A DNA stretch of 64,000 nucleotides from Natronoglomus mannanivorans (GTDB taxonomy: Archaea; Halobacteriota; Halobacteria; Halobacteriales; Natrialbaceae). Below the pieces are notes generated by a model. That model did not search any database. It saw only the letters and a list, made by a program, of their open reading frames with translations, and was not told the DNA's origin. Below, piece by piece: positions 9,398 through 17,850 of this stretch; within the stretch, counting starts at the first letter, position 1; each line of letters begins with the position of its first letter. The DNA lies in contig JAOPKB010000006.1 in the NCBI GenBank assembly GCA_025517485.1, positions 1 through 64,000 of the forward strand, given 5' to 3'. The translations under genes and the position numbers were made by a program.

Positions 9398-9409
9398 TAT
9401 ATATATATT
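9398..9409 (+). promoter_or_regulatory. Strong TATA box of the sugar-binding protein gene
   Basis: An uninterrupted run of alternating T and A in GC-rich DNA, with its upstream half about 25-27 bp before the ATG at 9425. It is one of the strongest core promoters in the window, fitting a highly expressed binding protein. Confidence 0.65.
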
Positions 9410-9424
9410 GTTCGTATGTGATGT

Positions 9425-10828
9425 ATGACCATGCAGGGTGATTCCCCGACAGATGAGGGTTCGAGCCGACAGTATACCGACCGACCGGTCCGTAGCCGTC
9501 TGAACAACCGACGACGATTCCTTCAGGGTGTCGGCGTCACGGGTGCAGTGGGACTGGCGGGTTGTGTGGGCAGTCTCCCCGGATTCGGTGACGACGACGA
9601 ACCCGAAGCCGGCGAAGAGGACCTCGAGGGTGGCGTCGAGGTAGACGAGGGTGATGCCGACGTCATCCTACGCCTCGATTCGCTGTTGACCGGTGGGGAC
9701 GGCGATCCGTTCGAGGCGATGGTCGAAGACTTCAACGCGCAGTCGGACAACGTGGCGGTCGAGGTCACTCGCGTTCCGTGGGACGAGTACTACGACCAGC
9801 TGTTCACCGCGATGACCGCCGACGAGGCCCCGGATATCGGGTTCTCCCACAGCTCCCAGATCGTTCCGTTCCTCGACAACCTGACGCCGCTCGACGACTA
9901 CGTGGATTACGATCCGTACGTCGACCAGATCGTCGACAGCGTGGAGTACGAGGGCCAACACTACGGTGCACCCCTCGACACCCATATGGCGGCAGCCTAC
10001 TACAACAAGGAGATCTACGAGGAGGCCGGACTCGATCCGGAAGATCCGCCGAGCAACTGGGAGGAGTTCGCCGAGGCGAACGACGCGATCGTCGACGCCG
10101 GCTACTACGCATTCGATTACGGGACCGGCATGCACATCTGCCGATCGTGGGGCGGCTGGCTCCGGTCTCGAGGTCACGAAGTCATCGAGGGAGAAGAAGG
10201 TAACTGGGAGCCGAACTTCAACAACGAAGACGGCGTCGCGGTCACTGAACCCCTTCGGGAGGCGGTCGAACGCGATTGGACGCCGACCGAGGACGACAAC
10301 AGTTGGCCATCGTTCGTCGAGGGCGACTTCGGTGCCGTCGTCGACGGGACGTGGGCGTGGTCGCGATTCCGAGAGGGTGGCGGAGAAGAACTCGACTTCG
10401 ACTGGGGTACCTACGACCTGTCGCTCGCCCCGGGGAAAGAAGAAGACTGGACGATGTGCGACAGCCACAACCTCATCGTTCCACAGAGCGATCACAGTGA
10501 GGAGGAACTGGAAGGTATCGGCGAGTTCTTCGAGTACATGACCCAAGAGCGTGCAGTCGACTGGAGCGCGGAAGCGGGTCACCTCGCGGCGACTACCGAG
10601 GCCCTCGGCTCGGACGAACTCCGTGAGCGCGAGGCGTGGGACTACTCGCTGCACACCTTCCAGGACATCGCGGACAACGAGGAGCTGTACTACTGGCCGG
10701 CCACGCAGAACACCGACGAGTACTCCGAGGCGATCTACCAGTCTCTCGAGGCCGTCAGATATGGCCAGCAAGACGCTCAGGAGGCGCTCGACGAGGCCGA
10801 ACAGCGATGCCGAGATATCTTCAGCTAG
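9425..10828 (+). CDS. Sugar ABC transporter substrate-binding lipoprotein
   Basis: A 467-residue extracellular solute-binding protein of the carbohydrate family 1 type. It has an unusually long hydrophilic N-terminus before a Tat motif (NNRRRFLQG) and a lipobox LAGC, so it should be exported folded and anchored to the membrane. An acidic linker (about 60-80) follows, then the mature domain, with family features such as VPWDEYYDQLFTAM and YYNKEIYEEAGLDP. It delivers sugar or oligosaccharide to the permeases encoded next. The ATG at 9425 fits a leaderless start; a second ATG lies two codons later. A separate promoter precedes the permeases, which would allow more binding protein than membrane subunits. 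Arabino-oligosaccharides are the likely ligand from context. Confidence 0.92.
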   Translation: MTMQGDSPTDEGSSRQYTDRPVRSRLNNRRRFLQGVGVTGAVGLAGCVGSLPGFGDDDEPEAGEEDLEGGVEVDEGDADVILRLDSLLTGGDGDPFEAMVEDFNAQSDNVAVEVTRVPWDEYYDQLFTAMTADEAPDIGFSHSSQIVPFLDNLTPLDDYVDYDPYVDQIVDSVEYEGQHYGAPLDTHMAAAYYNKEIYEEAGLDPEDPPSNWEEFAEANDAIVDAGYYAFDYGTGMHICRSWGGWLRSRGHEVIEGEEGNWEPNFNNEDGVAVTEPLREAVERDWTPTEDDNSWPSFVEGDFGAVVDGTWAWSRFREGGGEELDFDWGTYDLSLAPGKEEDWTMCDSHNLIVPQSDHSEEELEGIGEFFEYMTQERAVDWSAEAGHLAATTEALGSDELREREAWDYSLHTFQDIADNEELYYWPATQNTDEYSEAIYQSLEAVRYGQQDAQEALDEAEQRCRDIFS

Positions 10829-10910
10829 TCTCGACATCGCAAATTGATCGTGGAGGGCGGACCGTTTTCGGTTGATCGGCGCCGAACGAACCCCCCTCCC
10901 AACGGTAACG

Positions 10911-10918
10911 TTTATAAT
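10911..10918 (+). promoter_or_regulatory. TATA box for the permease transcript and its leader ORFs
   Basis: tttataat lies about 29 bp upstream of the ATG at 10944 and 150 bp upstream of the permease start. A transcript beginning about 27 bp downstream would start at the 10944 mini-ORF, not at the permease. Confidence 0.5.
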
Positions 10919-10943
10919 CAATCGATCAGATTATCCAATAACC

Positions 10944-11021
10944 ATGGTACAGTCCGGCATGGGAGTAAACCACACAATCAATTCGATGGACGACGAATTA
11001 CGTCATAACACAGTACAATGA
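10944..11021 (+). CDS. 25-codon leaderless mini-ORF before the permease
   Basis: Starts MVQSGMGVNHTINSMDDE and ends TGA at 11019-11021. Its ATG is at the expected leaderless position after the TATA box at 10911. Its stop overlaps the start of a second mini-ORF at 11018 (ATGA). No known domain. It could be a regulatory leader peptide, a small protein, or chance. Confidence 0.4.
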   Translation: MVQSGMGVNHTINSMDDELRHNTVQ

Positions 11022-11056
11022 ATCGAACACTTGCCGTTCGGATGAATGCGAGGTGA
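11018..11056 (+). CDS. 12-codon mini-ORF overlapping the previous one
   Basis: Reads MNRTLAVRMNAR then TGA. The stop is embedded in the Shine-Dalgarno-like AGGTGA that precedes the permease ATG by 8 nt. Ribosomes finishing here would therefore stop on the permease ribosome-binding site, a layout suited to translational coupling. Its reality as a translated ORF is inference. Confidence 0.35.
   Translation: MNRTLAVRMNAR
11051..11056 (+). promoter_or_regulatory. Shine-Dalgarno site of the permease gene
   Basis: AGGTGA, complementary to the archaeal 16S rRNA 3' end (CACCTCC), 8 nt before the ATG at 11065. It supports that start and indicates that this gene is not translated from a leaderless end. 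Confidence 0.6.
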
Positions 11057-11064
11057 GATAGGAC

Positions 11065-12012
11065 ATGCTTGACCTAATCGCTGCGATGAGAACCGAAGGA
11101 CCGCGACAGGCGCTCAACCTGTGGTGGCAGGAGATGGTCGACGAGTACGATCGGCGTGAATCCGCGGAAGGAATCCTGTTCGCGCTTCCGTACCTCATCG
11201 CGTTCGTCGGATTCATGCTGTTCCCGTTGCTGTACGGGTTCTACATGAGCCTGTACGACTGGGATGCGCTCAACCCGGAACAATCGGAGTTCATCGGGCT
11301 CGGAAACTACCAGACGCTCGTTAACGACCCTCGGTTCTGGGAAGCGCTCTGGAATACGGTCTGGTTCGTGATTCTCACTGTCCCACCGCTGGTGATACTC
11401 GCACTGTTACTCGCGCTTGGAGTCAACCGGAACGTGAAGGGACAGACGCTCCTCCGGACCATCTTCTTCAGCCCGTACATCCTCACGGTCGCCGTCGTCT
11501 CCCTCATCTGGGTGGAGTTGTTCGCGGGTGAAGGCGGATTCATCCGGTACTGGCTCGGGTTCGTGATGGAGGATCCACCCCGGTTCCTGATCGATCCGAC
11601 GTGGGCGATGGTTTCGATCGCCGTCGCGACGGTCTGGTGGTCGATCGCGTTCAACTTCATCATCCTGCTCGCTGCTCGACAGAACGTGCCCGACCGGCTG
11701 TACGAAGCGGCAAAACTCGACGGAGCGAGTAGTTACCGAATGATGCGAGACATTACGATCCCGCAGATGCGAAATCCACTGATCTTCGTCGTGATTATCA
11801 CGTTCGTCGGCTCATTCCAGGTGTTCGGGCAGCCGTACATCATGACCGACGGCGGGCCTCGTTTCTCGACGCACACGATCGTAATGTACCTGTACACGAC
11901 CGGCTTCGCGGGGCGTGACTTCGGTTACGCCGCGGCTATCGGGTACGTGCTGTTTCTCATCCTGATCACCGTGTCGGTCGTCAACTACTACGTGCTATCG
12001 GAGAACGAATAA
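11065..12012 (+). CDS. Sugar ABC transporter permease (MalF/UgpA type)
   Basis: A 315-residue inner-membrane subunit of a carbohydrate uptake ABC transporter. About six membrane helices are visible, the first at roughly residues 40-65 (ILFALPYLIAFVGFMLFPLL). The cytoplasmic EAA loop that docks on the ATPase is present (YEAAKLDGASSYRMMRDITI). It pairs with the next gene (2-nt spacing) to form the translocation pore. The start has a good Shine-Dalgarno sequence. The substrate is set by the binding protein, probably arabino-oligosaccharides. Confidence 0.93.
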   Translation: MLDLIAAMRTEGPRQALNLWWQEMVDEYDRRESAEGILFALPYLIAFVGFMLFPLLYGFYMSLYDWDALNPEQSEFIGLGNYQTLVNDPRFWEALWNTVWFVILTVPPLVILALLLALGVNRNVKGQTLLRTIFFSPYILTVAVVSLIWVELFAGEGGFIRYWLGFVMEDPPRFLIDPTWAMVSIAVATVWWSIAFNFIILLAARQNVPDRLYEAAKLDGASSYRMMRDITIPQMRNPLIFVVIITFVGSFQVFGQPYIMTDGGPRFSTHTIVMYLYTTGFAGRDFGYAAAIGYVLFLILITVSVVNYYVLSENE

Positions 12013-12014
12013 CA

Positions 12015-12902
12015 ATGAGTACGAAATCATTCCTCAACGACATTCGCAACGGGGAGACGTTCGAGAATCAAGACGCCAGAAACCTCTTTTTTCGGAAGAT
12101 CGCACTCTACGCCGGACTGTATGGGGCTGCACTCCTCTTTATCATTCCGTACCTGTGGATGATCTCGAGAGGGTTCCAGCCCCGCTGGCAGTTGTTCGCG
12201 GCTGAACCGTATCTAATCCCCCGCGAGATCACGTTCCAGTGGTACTCGTTCCTGTTCGAAGGAACGCCGATCATTCGATGGACGATCAACACCATCATCA
12301 TCGCCGGTGGCGCGACGCTCGCGGTTTTGCTCGTCGATTCGATGATCGCCTACTCGCTGACCCGACTCAACTGGCCGGGCAAGCGAGTCGTGTTCTCGGT
12401 GATCGTCGCGAGTTTCATGGTTCCGGGGATCGTCAACCTGATTCCGGTCTACCAGATCATCGTCGAACTCGGCCTGCTCAACTCTTACCTGGGGGTCATG
12501 CTGCCGGTCATCGCCGGCCCGATCGGGGTCTTCATGCTCGTTCAGTTCTTCAAGGACTTCCCGGACGAGATCGAGGAATCGGCCCGGATCGACGGCTTCT
12601 CGACGTTCCAGATCTACACCCGGCTCATCCTGCCGATGATGAAATCCGCACTGACGGCCCTTGGGCTGTTCATCTTCATCTGGACGTGGAACGCGTTCCT
12701 CTGGCCGTTGATCCTCCTGCAGGAGGAATCGATGTACACGCTTCCGATCGGACTGGTCGTCTTGCAGGACACGATGACGGCCCAGCAGCCCGGGTTGATC
12801 ATGGCCTCCGCGCTGTTCGCGTCGCTGCCACTGTTCATCGTGTTCCTTCTCCTGCAGAAGCAACTCGTCGAGGCAGTACAGATGCAGGGAACCGTCGGAT
12901 AA
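12015..12902 (+). CDS. Sugar ABC transporter permease (MalG/UgpE type)
   Basis: A 295-residue second permease with about six membrane helices and the EAA loop ESARIDGFSTFQIYTRLILP. The C-terminal helix ends in a short hydrophilic tail (LVEAVQMQGTVG), typical of MalG-type subunits. It starts 2 nt after the stop of the first permease, so the two are co-translated and form the heterodimeric channel. Confidence 0.93.
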   Translation: MSTKSFLNDIRNGETFENQDARNLFFRKIALYAGLYGAALLFIIPYLWMISRGFQPRWQLFAAEPYLIPREITFQWYSFLFEGTPIIRWTINTIIIAGGATLAVLLVDSMIAYSLTRLNWPGKRVVFSVIVASFMVPGIVNLIPVYQIIVELGLLNSYLGVMLPVIAGPIGVFMLVQFFKDFPDEIEESARIDGFSTFQIYTRLILPMMKSALTALGLFIFIWTWNAFLWPLILLQEESMYTLPIGLVVLQDTMTAQQPGLIMASALFASLPLFIVFLLLQKQLVEAVQMQGTVG

Positions 12903-12935
12903 CCGTCTCCTCTCCACTCACTTCCACTCAAGGTG

Positions 12936-13544
12936 ATGTCTATCTCATCCAAATCGGACGTCGACCGCCTCGGAGCGTCGATTACGACGACGAAACACAG
13001 CGTCTACGATCACTCGTCGACGCTCGTCCTGATCAGCGTCTGCTGGTTCGTCGCTTCCCTCCCACTGATAACGATCGGCCCGGCGACGGTCGGCGCCTAC
13101 GCGGGGATTACCAGCGTGCTCGAGGACCAGCGACTCGACCGTCGCCACGCGCTTCGTACCGCCCGGAAGCAGTTCGTTCCGTCGCTCGTTTGCAGCGTCT
13201 TTCCGACGATGTTCGCCATCGGTACGCTGGCTTTCACCCTCGAGTTTTTGACCACGGAATCGGCGCTCGCGGCAGTGTTGGCGATCGGAAGCCTGTACGC
13301 GGCCGCGTTCTCCGTCCTCGTTCTCATCCCGACGTTCGTCTGGCTGTCCCGGGGTGTGTGGGCCGGGACGGCGATCAAGCGTGGCTATCTGTGGGTGGTC
13401 TCGCACCCGACGCTGGCGTTGACGACCGGTATCGTGACGCTGCTCGTGTTCGTCGTCACGGCAGCGCTCACGATCGGGTTCGTGCTCCTGTTCGCCGCGA
13501 TCGCGTTCACCTTCCACCTGTTAGTAATCCCGGATCGGGACTGA
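12936..13544 (+). CDS. DUF624/YesL-like membrane protein of the sugar transporter operon
   Basis: A 202-residue protein with about five membrane helices. An N-terminal segment with WFVASLPLITIGPATVGAYA resembles the YesL/DUF624 family, whose members usually sit beside carbohydrate ABC transporter genes; their role is unknown. The basic loop RRHALRTARKQF after the second helix is also typical. The ATG at 12936 is preferred over a GTG at 12933; an AGGTG sequence overlaps the start. It lies 33 bp after the second permease and before the ATPase gene, so an accessory or regulatory role in uptake is likely but unproven. Confidence 0.7.
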   Translation: MSISSKSDVDRLGASITTTKHSVYDHSSTLVLISVCWFVASLPLITIGPATVGAYAGITSVLEDQRLDRRHALRTARKQFVPSLVCSVFPTMFAIGTLAFTLEFLTTESALAAVLAIGSLYAAAFSVLVLIPTFVWLSRGVWAGTAIKRGYLWVVSHPTLALTTGIVTLLVFVVTAALTIGFVLLFAAIAFTFHLLVIPDRD

Positions 13545-13655
13545 GAGTCGACTCGTTTTCCGGACTCTAAATTCGACCGCGGATTGTATGGAACGATAAT
13601 GGAAGATGCGTAAGGTATATGTTGGATTGGATGTATGCTTACGATAGTCTAGCAT

Positions 13656-14777
13656 ATGAGCAGTGTACGATTTGACGAGGTCAGAAAGGTGTACGACGAC
13701 GAGATCGTCGCCGTCGATGGCTGTACCCTCGATATCGAAGACGGCGAGTTCGTCACGATCGTCGGACCCTCGGGGTCGGGAAAATCGACGTTGCTGCGGA
13801 TGGTCGCCGGACTGGAGGACATCACGGGCGGGAACCTCCACATCGGTGATCGACGGGTCAACAACGTTGCGCCGCAGAATCGGGGCGTCGCGATGGTCTT
13901 CCAGAACTACGCGCTCTATCCGCACATGAGTGTCCGGAAGAACATGTCCTACGGCCTCAAGTTGACGACCGATCTCTCGGACGACGAGATCGAGCGCCGG
14001 ATCATGGATGCCGCCGAAATGATGGGGATCGAAGATCTACTGGAGGACAAACCGAGCCAGCTCTCCGGCGGGCAACAGCAACGCGTCGCGACCGGTCGGG
14101 CGATCGTCAGGGAACCGGACGTGTTCCTGATGGACGAGCCCCTCTCGAACCTCGACGCCAAACTCCGGACGCACATGCGTATCGAGTTGCAACGACTTCA
14201 GGAGGACCTCGAGACCACGACGATCTACGTCACACACGATCAAGAGGAGGCGCTGACGATGAGCGACCGCGTCGTGATCCTCAATCACGGCGAACTCCAG
14301 CAGGTCGGAACGCCCGAGAACGTGTATCACGAACCGGTCAACCGGTTCGTCGCGGACTTCATCGGGAGTCCGTCGATGAACTTCTTCGATGTCGAGCTCC
14401 ACGGGACGACGCTCACCGGCGGTGCGTTCACGTACGACCTTCCCGGCGACCTCGCGAACCGCATTCAGGAACGAATGCAAAGCGAATCACTCGTTCTGGG
14501 GGTTAGACCGGAACACATCAAACTCTCGGAACCGGGTGTGGAGAACGCGATCGAAGCGGAAGTCGCCGTGTTGGAACCGGTCGGCAGCGACAATTACGTC
14601 TACATCGACATCGGCGACCTCGAGTGTACCGTTCGCGTCCCCGGCGACGTCAAACCCGAGGAGGGCTCTCGGGTTCACGTGACGTTCGATCCGACGGACA
14701 TCCACCTCTTCGACGGCGAGACGTCGAAGAACATCATGCTCGAGGCCAAGCAGGTCGCGAGCGTGGACAGCGTCTGA
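13656..14777 (+). CDS. Sugar ABC transporter ATP-binding protein (MalK/UgpC type)
   Basis: A 373-residue ATPase that powers the importer. Walker A is GPSGSGKST (about residues 39-47), the Q-loop follows at [11 protein letters not shown], the signature is LSGGQQQR, and Walker B is [13 protein letters not shown], with the H-loop in YVTHDQEEA. The C-terminal 130 residues form the MalK-type regulatory beta domain ([10 protein letters not shown]). A TATA-like stretch near 13611-13620 suggests its own promoter with a short leader. In haloarchaea one such ATPase can serve several permeases; here the adjacent permeases are the obvious partners. Confidence 0.95.
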   Translation: MSSVRFDEVRKVYDDEIVAVDGCTLDIEDGEFVTIVGPSGSGKSTLLRMVAGLEDITGGNLHIGDRRVNNVAPQNRGVAMVFQNYALYPHMSVRKNMSYGLKLTTDLSDDEIERRIMDAAEMMGIEDLLEDKPSQLSGGQQQRVATGRAIVREPDVFLMDEPLSNLDAKLRTHMRIELQRLQEDLETTTIYVTHDQEEALTMSDRVVILNHGELQQVGTPENVYHEPVNRFVADFIGSPSMNFFDVELHGTTLTGGAFTYDLPGDLANRIQERMQSESLVLGVRPEHIKLSEPGVENAIEAEVAVLEPVGSDNYVYIDIGDLECTVRVPGDVKPEEGSRVHVTFDPTDIHLFDGETSKNIMLEAKQVASVDSV

Positions 14778-14949
14778 GATAGCTCTCTTCGACGGTTACT
14801 CTCACTCTCCGTCGAACTCCCGCGACGAACGACTCCTCGAGGTCACCAGCGCCAGTACACGGCATCACGTTCACCCGACTTCGAGTATCGTGTCGGGAAA
14901 CAGGAGCAAACACCAAGTATTTCGAACGAGAACAGTTTCCTCAGCAGGC

Positions 14950-17670
14950 ATGACACGACGAGTAACCGGTGACTATAGAGATTCCATCTCGCTGAACGGA
15001 CCGTGGCAGTTCGTGACCGACCCCGACGACGACGGGCGCGAGGAGGGCTGGGACGGCCCGGGCGACTGGCCCGATCACGCTCGAACTCGAGCTCGAACGG
15101 TCGACGTTCCCCACGCCTGGCAGGAACTCGAGGAGTATCGCGATTACACGGGCACGGCGTGGTACCGACGAACGGTCTCCGTCGAACCGGCGGAACGCGA
15201 GCGCGTTCGCCTCCGGTTCGGTGCCGTCGACTACGAGACGACGGTCTGGGTCAACGGCGAGGAGATCGGCTCGAACCGCGGCGGCTACCTCCCGTTCGAA
15301 CTCGATGCAACCGACGCGATCACCAGCGGCGAGAACGAGATCGTCCTCGAGGTCGTCGATCCCGAGGACGTCAGTGAGATCCCCCACGGCAAGCAAGGTG
15401 AGCCGTGGTACCACCGAATCAGCGGCATCTGGCAGGACGTCTCTCTCGAGATCGTTCCCGAGCGTCGCGTGAGCGGGATCGAGGTGACGCCGAATCTCGA
15501 GGACGATACCGCGCGTGTGGACGTCGACGTGGTCGGAGTCGACGCTGATTCGGAGACGGGTCAGACCGCGACGATCGATATCGAGGTCACGCGAGACGAC
15601 GAAACGGTCGCCCGTACCGACGCGACCGTCGACGCCGACGGCTCGGCGACGGCGACGCTCGCGATCGACGAGGCCGAGTACTGGTCGCCGGAGAACCCGG
15701 TCCTGTACGACGTCGGCGTCGAACTCGAGGTCGAGGGGTCGGTCGTCGACCGGGACGAGGACTACTTCGGAATGCGCAGTATCGAAACGCGCGACGGTCG
15801 GCTCTTCTTGAACGGCGAGCCCTACTACATGCGCGGGGCGCTCGATCAGGGACTGTACCCGAAGACGCTCTATCGGCCGTTCAGCGACGACCTCTTCGAG
15901 CGCGAGGTCCGCATCGCGAAGGAACTCGGCTTCAACCTGCTGCGAAAGCACATCAAGCCGGCCCACCCCGACTTTCTGGAGCAGGCCGACCGTCAGGGGT
16001 TGCTCGTCTGGGAGGAGCCCGCCAATCCGACCGTCCACACCGAACGCTCGAAACGCGAGGTTCGCGACCAGCTCGAGGGGATGATCCGGCGAGATTACAA
16101 CCGGCCGAGCGTAATCGTCTGGAGCCTCTACAACGAGGAGTGGGGGATCGGCAACCCGCAGGGATTAGACGAGGAGACCTCCCTCTGGGAGGACGAGGAC
16201 AAACAGGAGTACCTCGCCGACCTGTACGAGGAGACGAAAGCACGGGATCCGACGCGGATCGTCTGTGACAACTCCGGTTGGGCCCACGTCGCGACGGATC
16301 TCAACGACTACCACCGCTACTTCGTCAGCCCCGACCGGGCCGAGGCGTGGGCGGACGACCTCGAGGAGATCACGTCTTCGCCCGCGGACAACTACGGGGC
16401 GACGATGACCGATCCCGAGGACGCGCCGCTGATCGTCTCCGAGTTCGGGACCTGGGGGATGTGCGATACGCCGGCGATCGAGGAGTTCTACGGCGACCGA
16501 CCGCCGTGGTTCGACCACGAGTTCCTCGCGGAGGGGCTCAAGCGGCCCGCGGGCTACCGCGACCGGTTCGCGGACTCGACGCTCTCGGAGGTCTTCGAGG
16601 ACTGGAGCGCGCTCGCAGAGGAGTGGCAGTGGCGCGAGTACCGGTCGATCAAGGACGTCATCGAGCAGATGCGGGTCCACGAGGGCGTGGCGGGCTACGT
16701 GATCACGGAGTTCTCTGACATCGAGTGGGAGTTCAACGGCATCCTCGACTACCGTCGCGAGGAGAAGGCGTTCCACGACGACTTCGCCCGGATCAACAGT
16801 GACGTCCTCGTCCGGGTCGACTGTGAGACCCACACGCTCCGCCCCGGGGAGACGCTCGAGGCGGATCTGGTCGTCGTCAACGACACGACCGACGCGATCG
16901 ACGACGAACTCGAGTGGCACGCCTTCGGCCGGTCGGGGACCGTCCCGGTCGCGCTCGAGGGATTCGGAACCGAACGCCTCGAGGGGGCGATCTCGCTCGA
17001 GGTGCCCGCGGATGCCGTCGAAGGAGTCACGACGGACGAACTCGCCGTCTCGCTGGCGGACCTCGCGTCGAACGAGGAACCGGTCACCGTCGTTCCGGAC
17101 GTCGCGAGCGGTGACGGTGGTGGTGACGTCGCGGTGTACGCGGCGACGGAGCCGATCGCCGCGGCCCTCTCGTCCGCCGGTGCCGGTTTCGACGTCGTCG
17201 ACTCGCTCGAGGCGGCCGACGTCGCGATCCTCACCGACCCCGACGACGAGGCGCGAGCGTACGTCGAAGACGGCGGCACGGCGCTGGTCGTGCCGACCGA
17301 GAGCGGCGCGATGGCCGACGAGCAGTTCTTCGACTATCGCGATCTCCCCGAGAAGGAGAGTTGGAACCTCGTCGCGTGTCTGTTCTACCGCGACAGCGAC
17401 GTGCTCGCGGAGTACGTCGACACCGTTCCCGGCTGGGAACTCGAGGGGTGTTATCCCTACGACGTCGTCGCCGACGTCGACCGAGAGCGAGACGAGGTCC
17501 ACGTCGGGTACGTGGAGGGCTGGCTAGCCAACTGGTCGGCGGCGGTCTGTGCCCGCGAATTCGGTGAGGGGACGGTCGCCGCGTGTACGTTCCGTCTGAC
17601 CGGCGATACCGACAACCCCGTTGGGGACGCGATCCTCGCGGCGCTCGTCGACGACCTCGGGGCGACCTGA
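14950..17670 (+). CDS. GH2 family glycoside hydrolase, paralogue of the 3649-6435 gene
   Basis: A 906-residue family 2 hydrolase with the same architecture as the gene at 3649-6435: jelly roll with VDYETTVWVNGEE, Ig-like domain, TIM barrel, then a beta domain and a C-terminal alpha/beta domain of about 200 residues (from about VAVYAATEPIAAALSSAGAG to the end). The acid/base is Glu396 in YNEEW and the nucleophile Glu498 in VSEFG. It lacks the Asp-Pro repeat of the paralogue. No signal peptide, so cytoplasmic. It follows the transporter genes on the same strand, so it probably hydrolyses an imported beta-galactoside, beta-glucuronide or related linkage; specificity is unknown. The ATG at 14950 is chosen by alignment with the paralogue. 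Confidence 0.9.
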   Translation: MTRRVTGDYRDSISLNGPWQFVTDPDDDGREEGWDGPGDWPDHARTRARTVDVPHAWQELEEYRDYTGTAWYRRTVSVEPAERERVRLRFGAVDYETTVWVNGEEIGSNRGGYLPFELDATDAITSGENEIVLEVVDPEDVSEIPHGKQGEPWYHRISGIWQDVSLEIVPERRVSGIEVTPNLEDDTARVDVDVVGVDADSETGQTATIDIEVTRDDETVARTDATVDADGSATATLAIDEAEYWSPENPVLYDVGVELEVEGSVVDRDEDYFGMRSIETRDGRLFLNGEPYYMRGALDQGLYPKTLYRPFSDDLFEREVRIAKELGFNLLRKHIKPAHPDFLEQADRQGLLVWEEPANPTVHTERSKREVRDQLEGMIRRDYNRPSVIVWSLYNEEWGIGNPQGLDEETSLWEDEDKQEYLADLYEETKARDPTRIVCDNSGWAHVATDLNDYHRYFVSPDRAEAWADDLEEITSSPADNYGATMTDPEDAPLIVSEFGTWGMCDTPAIEEFYGDRPPWFDHEFLAEGLKRPAGYRDRFADSTLSEVFEDWSALAEEWQWREYRSIKDVIEQMRVHEGVAGYVITEFSDIEWEFNGILDYRREEKAFHDDFARINSDVLVRVDCETHTLRPGETLEADLVVVNDTTDAIDDELEWHAFGRSGTVPVALEGFGTERLEGAISLEVPADAVEGVTTDELAVSLADLASNEEPVTVVPDVASGDGGGDVAVYAATEPIAAALSSAGAGFDVVDSLEAADVAILTDPDDEARAYVEDGGTALVVPTESGAMADEQFFDYRDLPEKESWNLVACLFYRDSDVLAEYVDTVPGWELEGCYPYDVVADVDRERDEVHVGYVEGWLANWSAAVCAREFGEGTVAACTFRLTGDTDNPVGDAILAALVDDLGAT

Positions 17671-17850
17671 TCGCTCGGTTCGTCGCCCTCTCCGATCGCT
17701 GATCTCTCGGAGTGTTCGGTCGCCCCACTCAACTCTCCGAAACGTTCATGATGGTTTCTCACCAAATCCGACCGTGATTCGACAGCACGATTATGTCTCG
17801 AGGGAGACGCGGTATCCGCGGCTTCGAGTCCGCCGGCGGGTGACCGGTTG

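Noticed and set aside
17793-17843. 16-codon ORF before the first GMC gene
   Set aside because: It ends 7 nt before the real start without overlap, and there is no good TATA box at the right distance.
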